This document shows, in pieces, positions 7,848 to 15,170 of a DNA stretch of 64,000 nt (position 1 is its first letter; the number at the start of each line of letters is the position of its first letter). The position numbers were made by a program, and so were the translations under genes. The notes under the pieces were generated by a model that searched no databases, was not told the origin of the DNA, and saw only the letters and a program-made list of their open reading frames with translations. The stretch comes from Prado023 sp963706875 (GTDB lineage: Bacteria; Actinomycetota; Actinomycetes; S36-B12; CAIYMF01): the NCBI GenBank assembly GCA_963706875.1, contig CAVPNW010000023.1, forward strand, positions 99,701-163,700. Reading direction: 5' to 3'.

Positions 7848-10712
7848 TCAGCTGCAGCCGCTGGTGCTCCCGCAGCCCTCGCACACATAGCACGAGCCCG
7901 CCGGGCGCATCTTGACGCCGCAGGTCATGCACAACGGCGCATCCGAGGACTTCCCATTGATCGCCTCGAGCAGCTCCGCCGAGGAGTGCACGCCGTTCAG
8001 CGACATCCCTCCGGCCCCATGCCCGGCGGTGAGGGGCCCGCTCTGCACGACCGGGAGCTCATCGACGGGCACGGACTGCGCCAGGCCCTCGACGTCGATC
8101 TCCAACTGCGAGCCGCCGTAGGTCGCAGCGACCTGAGCGGCACGCTCCTCGGCAGTGAAGATCCCCAGCGCCTCCCTGCTGTCGTAGTCGAGGTAGTCCA
8201 GTGCCAGGCGACGGAAGATGTAGTCGACGATCGACTGTGCCATCCGGATGTCCGGGTCATCGGTCATGCCCGAGGGCTCGAAGCGCATGTTCACGAACTT
8301 GTTGACGAATGCCTCGAGGGGGACTCCGTACTGAAGGGCGATCGAGGTGGCGATCGAGAAGGCATCCATGACACCGGCCAGGGTGGAGCCCTGCTTGCCG
8401 AGCTTGAGGAAGACCTCGCCGAGGCCGTCATCGGGGTAGGAACCCGCAGTCATGTAGCCCTCGGCTCCGCCGACCGCGAACGACACGGTGCGGCTGGGTC
8501 GCGACTTGGGAAGGCGCTTGCGGATCGGGCGGTACTCGACCTCGAGGGTGGGCACATCCGCGTCGGCCTTCTTCGCCTTGCCGTCGGACAGCGGCTGGCC
8601 GACCTTGCAGTTGTCCCGGTAGATCGCCAGGGCCTTGATGCCCATCTTCCAGGCCTGGAAGTAGATCTCCTCGACCTCCTCGATCGAGGCCGTCTCCGGC
8701 ATGTTCACCGTCTTGGAGATGGCTCCGGACAAGTAGGGCTGGCAGGCCGCCATCATCCGCACATGGCCCATCGGCGTGATCGCGCGCTCGCCCATGGCGC
8801 AGTCGAAGACCGAGTAGTGCTCGGGCTTCAGCGCCGGGGCGTCGATCACGTGGCCGTGCTCGGCGATGTACTCGACGATGGCCTCGATCGTCTCCCCCGT
8901 GTAGCCCAGGCGCACCAGGGCGCGCGGGATCACCTGGTTGACGATCTGCATGGAGCCACCACCGACCAGCTTCTTGAACTTGACCAGGGAGAAGTCGGGC
9001 TCGATGCCTGTGGTGTCGCAGTCCATCATGAAGCCGATGGTGCCGGTGGGTGCCAGGACGGAGGCCTGCGCGTTGCGCCAACCGTGCACCGTTCCGATCT
9101 GGATGCTCTCCTGCCAGACCTGTGAGGCGAGCTTGAGGATGTCGGAGTCCAGGGAGGAGTGCGTGCGCTGGGAGTCGGTTGCCGCAGCGTGCTTGCGCAT
9201 GACCCGCGTGTGCGCGTCCTTGTTGCGGGCGTAGCCCTCGTACGGGCCGACCACCGACGCGAGCTCCGCGGAGCGCTTGTATGCCGTGCCGGTCATCAGG
9301 CTGGTGATGGACGCCGCGAGGGCCCGACCGCCGTCGGAGTCGTAGGCGAGTCCCGTCGCCATCAGCAGCGCGCCGAGGTTGGCGTAGCCGATTCCCAGCT
9401 GGCGGAACTTGCGCGTGGTGTCACCGATCGCCTCGGTCGGGAAGTCCGCGAAGCAGATCGAGATGTCCATCGCGGTGATGATGAACTCGACGGCCTTCTT
9501 GAACAGGGGCGCGTCGAAGGTGTCATCCTCCTTGAGGAACTTCAGCAGGTTCAGCGACGCAAGGTTGCACGAGGAGTTGTCCAGGCTCATGTACTCCGAG
9601 CATGGGTTGGACGCGGTGATCCGTCCGGTCTCCGGATTGGTGTGCCAGTCGTTGATCGTGTCGTCGTACTGGATGCCCGGATCGGCACAGGCCCACGCGG
9701 CCTCGGCCATCGATCGGAAGAGGGACTTGGCATCGACGGTATCGATCACCTCGCCGTTCCCCCGTGCCACCAGGCCGAACTCGCGCTTCTCCTCCACGGC
9801 GCGCATGAACTCGTCGGAGACCCGCACGGAGTTGTTGGCGTTCTGGTACTGCACCGAGGTGATGTCCTTGCCGCCGAGGTCCATGTCGAAGCCCGCATCG
9901 CGCAGGACGCGGATCTTCTCCTCCTCCCGGACCTTCGTGGCGATGAACTCCTCGATGTCGGGGTGGTCGACATCGAGCACGACCATCTTGGCCGCACGGC
10001 GGGTGGCCCCACCGGACTTGATCGTGCCCGCTGAGGCGTCGGCGCCACGCATGAAGGAGACCGGGCCCGAGGCAGTCCCGCCGCTGGAGAGGAGCTCCTT
10101 GCTCGACCGGATCCGCGAGAGGTTCAACCCGGCGCCGGAGCCGCCCTTGAAGATCCAACCCTCCTCGCGGTACCAGTTCAGGATCGAGTCCATCGTGTCG
10201 TCGACGGACAGGATGAAGCATGCACTGACCTGTTGGGGGGACGGAGTCCCGACGTTGAACCACACCGGGGAGTTGAACGAGAAGACCTGGTGGACCAGCA
10301 TCCACGTGAGCTCGTGCTCGAAGATCTCGGCGTCCTGCTCGGTGGCGAAGTACCCGTGCTCGCGTCCTGCCCGACCGTACGTGAGCACCACACGATCGAT
10401 CAGCTGGCGCAGGCTGTGCTCGCGCTGCTCGGTCCCCACAGCGCCACGGAAGTACTTCGTGGTGACGATCGTGTAGGCGTTGACCGACCAGAAGTCAGGG
10501 AACTCCACACCGCGCTGCTCGAACACCGTCTCGTTGGTCTTCCAGTTCGTCTGCACGACGTCCCGGCTCTCCCACACGATGTCGTCATAGGGATGCACAC
10601 CCTCCGTGGTGAAGACACGCTCGAAGCGGACGCTGGGCACGACGCGGGGCCGCCTCTCTGCGCTGGTGCGGGTATCGGCAGCCTTCTGGTTGTCCGACGA
10701 TGCTCGGGTCAT
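7848..10712 (-). CDS. nrdJ: Vitamin B12-dependent (class II) ribonucleotide reductase
   Basis: 954 residues. It reduces ribonucleotides to deoxyribonucleotides using an adenosylcobalamin radical, independent of oxygen. Visible signatures are the N-terminal FTTEGVHPYDDIVWE, FSFNSPVWFNVG, the loop SNPCSEYMSLDNSSCNLASLN with active-site cysteine, and APTGTIGFMMDCDTTG. A C-terminal cysteine cluster (LCMTCGVKMRP, CYVCEGCGS) can bind zinc and probably shuttles electrons. Reading is open farther upstream but would run into nrdR; ATG 10712 with AGGAG six bases away is the natural start. nrdR lies 127 bases upstream on the same strand, the usual actinobacterial arrangement, so NrdR control is expected. 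I saw no cobalamin riboswitch; the spacer is too short for one. Confidence 0.95.
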   Translation of the reverse strand: MTRASSDNQKAADTRTSAERRPRVVPSVRFERVFTTEGVHPYDDIVWESRDVVQTNWKTNETVFEQRGVEFPDFWSVNAYTIVTTKYFRGAVGTEQREHSLRQLIDRVVLTYGRAGREHGYFATEQDAEIFEHELTWMLVHQVFSFNSPVWFNVGTPSPQQVSACFILSVDDTMDSILNWYREEGWIFKGGSGAGLNLSRIRSSKELLSSGGTASGPVSFMRGADASAGTIKSGGATRRAAKMVVLDVDHPDIEEFIATKVREEEKIRVLRDAGFDMDLGGKDITSVQYQNANNSVRVSDEFMRAVEEKREFGLVARGNGEVIDTVDAKSLFRSMAEAAWACADPGIQYDDTINDWHTNPETGRITASNPCSEYMSLDNSSCNLASLNLLKFLKEDDTFDAPLFKKAVEFIITAMDISICFADFPTEAIGDTTRKFRQLGIGYANLGALLMATGLAYDSDGGRALAASITSLMTGTAYKRSAELASVVGPYEGYARNKDAHTRVMRKHAAATDSQRTHSSLDSDILKLASQVWQESIQIGTVHGWRNAQASVLAPTGTIGFMMDCDTTGIEPDFSLVKFKKLVGGGSMQIVNQVIPRALVRLGYTGETIEAIVEYIAEHGHVIDAPALKPEHYSVFDCAMGERAITPMGHVRMMAACQPYLSGAISKTVNMPETASIEEVEEIYFQAWKMGIKALAIYRDNCKVGQPLSDGKAKKADADVPTLEVEYRPIRKRLPKSRPSRTVSFAVGGAEGYMTAGSYPDDGLGEVFLKLGKQGSTLAGVMDAFSIATSIALQYGVPLEAFVNKFVNMRFEPSGMTDDPDIRMAQSIVDYIFRRLALDYLDYDSREALGIFTAEERAAQVAATYGGSQLEIDVEGLAQSVPVDELPVVQSGPLTAGHGAGGMSLNGVHSSAELLEAINGKSSDAPLCMTCGVKMRPAGSCYVCEGCGSTSGCS

Positions 10713-10839
10713 GCGCTCTCCTATGGATCGGCCGCGGGGTCCGCGGTGGTTCCCCGGTAACCCGGGCGGGAATGGACGTTCTGGTCGGTCAGCTGTGCGC
10801 ACCGGCTCCCGGGTGCGGGTGGTGCTCAGGGCGGATGGA

Positions 10840-11328
10840 TCAGGTCGCTCCGGAGCGCAGGTCCACGGACGCGGACCCGACCTCCGGCTCGGCTCGAAGC
10901 AGGGTGATCTCGGCTTCGAAGTCCGCCAGGGACTCGAAGGACCGGTAGACCGAGGCGAAGCGCAGGTAGGCCACCTCATCGAGGATGCGGAGCGGACCGA
11001 GGATCGCCATGCCCACGTCATGCGATGCGATCGCCGCCTGGCCGGAGGCCCGAAGGTTGTCCTCCACCTGCTGGGCGAGCAGGGCCAGGTCGTCCTCGCT
11101 GACCGGGCGGCCCTGACAGGCCTTGCGCACGCCCGAGACCACCTTGTCGCGGCTGAAGGGCTCAACGACCCCGGACCTCTTGACGACCAGCATGCTCATC
11201 GTCTCGACCGTGGTGAAGCGCTGGCTGCACGCGGGGCAGAGCCGACGCCGGCGGATGGCGGTGCCGTCGTCCGTGGAGCGCGAGTCCACGACCCGGGTCT
11301 CTGCGGATCGGCAGAACGGGCAGTACAT
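10840..11328 (-). CDS. nrdR: Transcriptional repressor NrdR
   Basis: 162 residues. It senses the ATP/dATP balance and represses ribonucleotide reductase genes. The zinc ribbon C3-C6...C31-C34 (MYCPFCRSAET, RLCPACSQRF) is intact, followed by the ATP-cone (VVKRSGVVEPFSRDKVVSGVRKACQGRPV). The N-terminal RRRR patch contacts DNA. The length is typical (about 150-160). It is the first gene of the nrdR-nrdJ unit and is probably autoregulated through the palindromic sites just upstream (11410-11477). Confidence 0.96.
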   Translation of the reverse strand: MYCPFCRSAETRVVDSRSTDDGTAIRRRRLCPACSQRFTTVETMSMLVVKRSGVVEPFSRDKVVSGVRKACQGRPVSEDDLALLAQQVEDNLRASGQAAIASHDVGMAILGPLRILDEVAYLRFASVYRSFESLADFEAEITLLRAEPEVGSASVDLRSGAT

Positions 11329-11409
11329 GGATCACCTCCAGGCATCTCGGCGGGTCTCGATTCGGGCGGACCGGTGGTCACCTGGGGATCGCCCTGGGGA
11401 TTACCTGTC

Positions 11410-11477
11410 CAGAACCTGTGGATGGTCAACCACAACCTGTGGATGACTTACACCGGTGTAACTACTAGATGTGGTGA
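11410..11477 (-). promoter_or_regulatory. Candidate NrdR-box cluster upstream of nrdR
   Basis: Three elements lie in about 70 bases. 11462-11477 reads CTACTAGATGTGGTGA, a good match to the half-palindromic NrdR box with core CTAGATGTnGTG. 11448-11461 is a perfect 14-bp palindrome, TTACACCGGTGTAA. The string AACCTGTGGATG is repeated directly at 11413 and 11434, exactly 21 bp apart (two helical turns). NrdR usually binds paired boxes on one face of the helix, so this fits autoregulation of nrdR-nrdJ. Which elements are bound is inference. Confidence 0.5.
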
Positions 11478-11535
11478 ACCGTAGACCTTGGACTCCTGGG
11501 ACGCAAGCATTGCCGCGAAAAACTTCCACGCGGCC

Positions 11536-11904
11536 TCAGAGCGTGCTGGGAACCAGGAGCACCTGGCCGGGTTGGATGAGGTTCGAGCGCATGCCATTGA
11601 GCTCTCGGATCCGGGTCACGACCTCACGGGGATCTGCCGACGGAGCCGTTCGCCCGGCGATGAGCCAGAGGGAGTCGCCCTGCTCAACCACGACGGTCTG
11701 TGTGGGTACGCGGCGGGGCGCCGAGTCGTCGGAGGCGAGCGCGCGCCCACCGCCCACCACGTCCAGGACGCTGATGGCCAGCAGGATGACCAGGACCGCG
11801 AGGGCGCCACTGCGGGCGAGGCGGCCGCGACGGGTGAGACGAACGTCATGGGCCGAAGCCGGCCGACCCGGGGCCCAGACTGCGGCGGCTCCTACTGTGG
11901 ACAT
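11536..11904 (-). CDS. Membrane-anchored LysM protein, SOS cell-division inhibitor candidate (YneA/ChiZ/DivS-like)
   Basis: 122 residues: a basic cytoplasmic N-terminus (VRLTRRGRLARSG), one membrane segment at about residues 33-50 (ALAVLVILLAISVLDVV), then an external LysM domain at 70-119 (TVVVEQGDSLWLIAGR ... IRELNGMRSNLIQPGQVLLVPS) that binds peptidoglycan. It is divergent from lexA and has a near-perfect SOS box 15 bases upstream of its ATG. This is the position and architecture of the damage-induced division suppressors YneA (Bacillus), ChiZ/Rv2719c (Mycobacterium) and DivS (Corynebacterium). No hydrolase domain is present. Function is inferred from context and domain layout. Confidence 0.8.
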   Translation of the reverse strand: MSTVGAAAVWAPGRPASAHDVRLTRRGRLARSGALAVLVILLAISVLDVVGGGRALASDDSAPRRVPTQTVVVEQGDSLWLIAGRTAPSADPREVVTRIRELNGMRSNLIQPGQVLLVPSTL

Positions 11905-11918
11905 CGCGACCTCCTCCT

Positions 11919-11932
11919 CGAACTGGTGTTCG
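11919..11932. promoter_or_regulatory. LexA-binding SOS box (LysM gene side)
   Basis: CGAACTGGTGTTCG matches the Gram-positive/actinobacterial SOS box CGAACRNRYGTTCG at all but one degenerate position and has perfect CGAAC/GTTCG arms. It sits 15 bases upstream of the LysM gene start. A degenerate half-site, CGAACACCTGTGCT, follows at 11935. Confidence 0.85.
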
Positions 11933-11986
11933 CTCGAACACCTGTGCTAGTTGTACCACCACTGACCGACACGCTCAAGCCCAAAT

Positions 11987-12000
11987 CGAACAGATGTTTG
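11987..12000. promoter_or_regulatory. LexA-binding SOS box (lexA side)
   Basis: CGAACAGATGTTTG matches the SOS consensus with one arm mismatch, about 130 bases before the lexA ATG. It is the expected autoregulatory site and implies a long lexA leader (12000-12129). Confidence 0.8.
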
Positions 12001-12129
12001 AACAATCGTGACGTCGGCGGTAGCGTTACCTCCAGGCGGCCACCCATCGACCGCCTGGAACCAAGGCTCGCGCAGGGGTCTGACATCGCCACGTCGGACG
12101 GCTCACGAGGGACCGAACTGGAGGGCATC

Positions 12130-12801
12130 ATGGCCACGATCCACCCACTCCCCGACTCCCCGGAGGACCATGTCGGACTGACTGCGCGTCAGCGCCGGGT
12201 CCTGGAGGTCATCAGGGAGTCCGTCGAGGGCCGCGGCTATCCGCCGAGCGTGCGTGAGATCGGCGAGGCCGTTGGTCTGAACTCACCCTCGAGCGTTGCC
12301 CACCAGCTCAAGGTCCTCGAGGCAAAGGGCGTCCTGCGCCGGGATCCGAACCGGCCACGCGCGATGGAGGTGCTCGACCCCTACAGCCACGCCGCCGATC
12401 CCACGGACAGCGGCGAGGCCTCACCGAGCGCCGTGCTGGTTCCCCTGGTGGGCCAGATCGCGGCCGGTGGGCCGATCCTGGCCGAGCAGGTGGTGGAGTC
12501 GGTGTTCCCCCTGCCGCGGGAGCTGGTGGGCGACGGAGACCTGTTCCTGCTCAAGGTGAAGGGCGACTCGATGATCGATGCGGCCATCTGCGATGGCGAC
12601 TTCGTGGTCATCCGAGCCGGGCAGGCAGCGGAGAACGGGGCCATCGTGGCGGCGCTGCTCGAGGACGAGGCCACCGTCAAGACCCTCAAGCGCCGTGATG
12701 GACATACCTGGCTGATGCCGCACAACCCCGCCTACGAGCCGATCGACGGTGACAGCGCAGTCATCATGGGCACGGTCGTGGCGGTGCTCCGTCGGGTCTG
12801 A
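12130..12801 (+). CDS. lexA: LexA repressor, SOS master regulator
   Basis: 223 residues. The N-terminal winged helix (LTARQRRVLEVIRESV, YPPSVREIGEAVGLNSPSSVAHQL) binds SOS boxes. The C-terminal S24 peptidase domain carries the self-cleavage site Ala112-Gly113 (QIAAGGP), catalytic Ser147 (KGDSMID) and Lys184 (ATVKTLK). RecA filaments trigger autocleavage. The reading frame is open far upstream, but that would overlap the divergent LysM gene; ATG 12130 (MATIHPLPDSPED) gives the family's normal length. SOS boxes upstream of lexA, the LysM gene and recA (23658) define the visible part of the regulon. Confidence 0.96.
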   Translation: MATIHPLPDSPEDHVGLTARQRRVLEVIRESVEGRGYPPSVREIGEAVGLNSPSSVAHQLKVLEAKGVLRRDPNRPRAMEVLDPYSHAADPTDSGEASPSAVLVPLVGQIAAGGPILAEQVVESVFPLPRELVGDGDLFLLKVKGDSMIDAAICDGDFVVIRAGQAAENGAIVAALLEDEATVKTLKRRDGHTWLMPHNPAYEPIDGDSAVIMGTVVAVLRRV

Positions 12802-12851
12802 TCGCGGCAGCGGGGAGACCGGGTCACACCGGCTGGCCTAGTCTTCGGAGC

Positions 12852-14231
12852 GTGCAGGAGACACCGAAGCCAGGCCCCGCCGAGCGTGCCCTCGCCGGGG
12901 CCGAGGCCCGACGCGCATTGCCCCGCCAGTCACTGGGCGAGTGGTCCCCCGATCCCGACCGGCCCGATCCTGTCGACCTGTTGCTCGCCCAGGGCAGCAC
13001 CCGGATCGCCAGTCTCGTCCCGATCCGGCATGGGCGCATGAGCACCTCGACCTTCGCGTTCTACCGGGGGTCGGCGATCGTCATGGCCGCGGACCTGGCC
13101 AGCCAGCCGAACACGGGGCTGGTCGTGCAGCTGTGCGGCGATGCCCACATCGCCAACTTCGGGATGTTCGCCTCCCCCGAGCGCACCCTGCTCTTCGACC
13201 TCAACGACTTCGATGAGACGCATCCCGGTCCGTTCGAATGGGATGTGAAGCGACTGGCCGCCTCCGCCGTGCTCACGGCCCGGTCCAACGGGTGGCGCAC
13301 GCCTGCGCAACGAGCCATGGCCCGCACCGCAGCCCAGGCCTACCGGGAGTCCATGCGGACCTTCGCCGGCATGAGCACGCTGGACGTCTGGTACTCGCGC
13401 CTGGACGTGTCGAACATCGGACGACTGGCCAGCGCGATCCCGCCGGACTCCGCGCTCGCGCGAGTCGAGCGCTCGATCGAGGGGGCTCGGCGCCGGACCA
13501 ACCTCCAGGCGATGGGCAAGCTCACGACGGTGGTCGATGGACAGCGCCAGTTCGTCGAGGACCCACCCCTGCTGATGCGGGTCGGCTCGGAGCACGCCGA
13601 ACTCCTTGGTTCTGATGCGATGCTCGCCTATCGCCAGACCCTGGTCTCCGACAGGGCGGCACTGCTCGACCAGTTCCACGTCGTCGACGTGGCCCGCAAG
13701 GTGGTCGGCGTGGGCAGTGTTGGCACGCGCTGCTACGTGTTGCTGATGCAGGGGGTGGACGGCGGGGATCCCCTGGTCCTGCAGTTCAAGGAGGCGACGG
13801 CCTCGGTCCTCGAGCCGTACACGCAACCCAGCGAGTTCGACCACCATGGCGCCCGGGTGGTCGCGGGTCAGCGGCTCATGCAGGCCGCCTCGGACATCTT
13901 CATCGGGTGGACCTCGGCCACGGACGCCCACAACGTCGTGCACGACTCCTACGTGCGCCAGCTGCGCGACATGAAGTTCTCCCCCGACCTCTCCGCCCTG
14001 GATGAGGGCAGCCTGCAGATGTACCTGCATGCCTGTGGCTGGACCCTGGCTCGGGCACATGCCCGTTCCGGCGACCGCCTGGCGATCACGGCCTACCTGG
14101 GTCGCAGCAGCAAGTTCGACGACGCGATCACGACCTGGTCGATGGACTACGCCGATCAGGCCCAGGCTGATCACGAGGCGATGGTGCACGCGATCAGGAT
14201 GGCCCGGTTGCCTGCCATCACAGGGGTGTAG
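12852..14231 (+). CDS. DUF2252 family protein
   Basis: 459 residues with a GTG start. DUF2252 is recognised from its conserved blocks: LVPIRHGRMSTSTFAFYRGS, QLCGDAHIANFGMFASPER and FDLNDFDETHPGPFEWDVKRL. The GDAHIANFG and DLNDFDE motifs resemble the HGDxHxxN and DxD-type catalytic and metal motifs of the aminoglycoside phosphotransferase/kinase fold, so a small-molecule kinase is plausible. No activity is established for the family to my knowledge. It is cytosolic, with no signal or membrane segments. It starts 50 bases after lexA on the same strand and could be read through from it, though no functional link is known. Confidence 0.85.
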   Translation: MQETPKPGPAERALAGAEARRALPRQSLGEWSPDPDRPDPVDLLLAQGSTRIASLVPIRHGRMSTSTFAFYRGSAIVMAADLASQPNTGLVVQLCGDAHIANFGMFASPERTLLFDLNDFDETHPGPFEWDVKRLAASAVLTARSNGWRTPAQRAMARTAAQAYRESMRTFAGMSTLDVWYSRLDVSNIGRLASAIPPDSALARVERSIEGARRRTNLQAMGKLTTVVDGQRQFVEDPPLLMRVGSEHAELLGSDAMLAYRQTLVSDRAALLDQFHVVDVARKVVGVGSVGTRCYVLLMQGVDGGDPLVLQFKEATASVLEPYTQPSEFDHHGARVVAGQRLMQAASDIFIGWTSATDAHNVVHDSYVRQLRDMKFSPDLSALDEGSLQMYLHACGWTLARAHARSGDRLAITAYLGRSSKFDDAITTWSMDYADQAQADHEAMVHAIRMARLPAITGV

Positions 14232-14392
14232 TCCTCGCCTGGTATCGGGGCCGACGTCCGACCCCCACACCCCCAGGGGTATGTTTGGACCTGCCCCAGC
14301 GGGAGACGACGCGGGCACGGCAGTGCGCTGGGAACGCCGTCCGCGCCGGGCATCCCGCCGGAAGGGCAGGCACACTGCGCCGAGGAGACGCC

Positions 14393-15118
14393 ATGACCGA
14401 GACCATCACCACCGTCGCGCCCACGATGCCACGCATCGGCGATCCCGCCCCCGCCTTCACTGCGGTCACGACCCAGGGGCCCATCGACTTCCCCGGTGAC
14501 TACGCGGGCCGCTGGGTGATCCTGTTCAGCCATCCCGCCGACTTCACCCCGGTGTGCACCACGGAGTTCATGACCTTCGCCTCGCTGGAGGACCAGTTCG
14601 CCGAGCTCAACACGGCGCTGGTCGGGCTGTCCGTGGACGGCCTCTACAGCCACATCGCATGGCTGCGCCGGATCAAGGAGACGATCGAGTTCCGCGGGAT
14701 GTCCGACGTCGAGGTCACCTTCCCGCTCATCGAGGACATCACGATGAACGTGGCGCGCGCCTACGGGATGATCATGCCCGGCGAGGACTCGACCAAGGCG
14801 GTGCGCGCGGTCTTCGTGATCGACCCCAAGGGCGTGATCCGCACGATCATCTACTACCCCCTGAGCCTCGGACGGAACTTCGACGAACTGCTCCGCGTCG
14901 TGACCGCACTTCAGACCGCCGATGCGTTCTCGGTGGCCACCCCGGCCGATTGGCGTCCCGGCGACCCCGTGATCGTGCCACCCGCCGGCAGCTGCGGCGT
15001 CGCCAAGGACCGAATGGACGGTCATGTCGATGGGGTGACCTGCGTCGACTGGTTCTTCTGCACCAAGGAGATCTCCGCCGAGGAGATCGACGAGGCGATC
15101 CGCCAGCCGAATCGCTGA
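14393..15118 (+). CDS. Peroxiredoxin (AhpC/TSA family, Prx6/archaeal-type)
   Basis: 241 residues. It reduces hydrogen peroxide and organic peroxides. The peroxidatic cysteine is Cys55 in HPADFTPVCTTEF (PxxxTxxC). The C-terminal arm is long (DAFSVATPADWRPGDPVIVPP) and holds further cysteines (GSCGVAKD, VTCVDWFFCTKE). That arm is typical of the Prx6-like archaeal branch, in which extra C-terminal cysteines can resolve the sulfenic acid. ATG 14393 is chosen because GAGGAG lies just upstream and the protein then begins at the conserved domain. A strong palindromic terminator follows. Confidence 0.92.
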   Translation: MTETITTVAPTMPRIGDPAPAFTAVTTQGPIDFPGDYAGRWVILFSHPADFTPVCTTEFMTFASLEDQFAELNTALVGLSVDGLYSHIAWLRRIKETIEFRGMSDVEVTFPLIEDITMNVARAYGMIMPGEDSTKAVRAVFVIDPKGVIRTIIYYPLSLGRNFDELLRVVTALQTADAFSVATPADWRPGDPVIVPPAGSCGVAKDRMDGHVDGVTCVDWFFCTKEISAEEIDEAIRQPNR

Positions 15119-15124
15119 ACTGAC

Positions 15125-15170
15125 CTGAGCGGGCCACGCCCCCCGGTGCACGGGGGCGTGGCCCGCTCAG
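15125..15170. terminator. Strong bidirectional terminator between peroxiredoxin and dinG
   Basis: CTGAGCGGGCCACGCCCC (15125-15142) is perfectly complementary over 18 bp to 15153-15170, with a 10-base loop. It serves both convergent genes and overlaps the last codon of dinG. Confidence 0.85.

Noticed and set aside
10713..10839. Cobalamin riboswitch before nrdJ
   Set aside because: The 127-bp spacer is too short and I see no B12-box-like core; regulation by NrdR is enough to explain the arrangement.
7848..11165. N-terminal extension of nrdJ to 1105 residues
   Set aside because: The extra part overlaps nrdR in another frame and has no domain; ATG 10712 has a good ribosome site and gives the family's normal length.
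11488..12801. 437-residue lexA with long N-terminal extension
   Set aside because: It would run through the divergent LysM gene and both SOS boxes; LexA begins at 12130.
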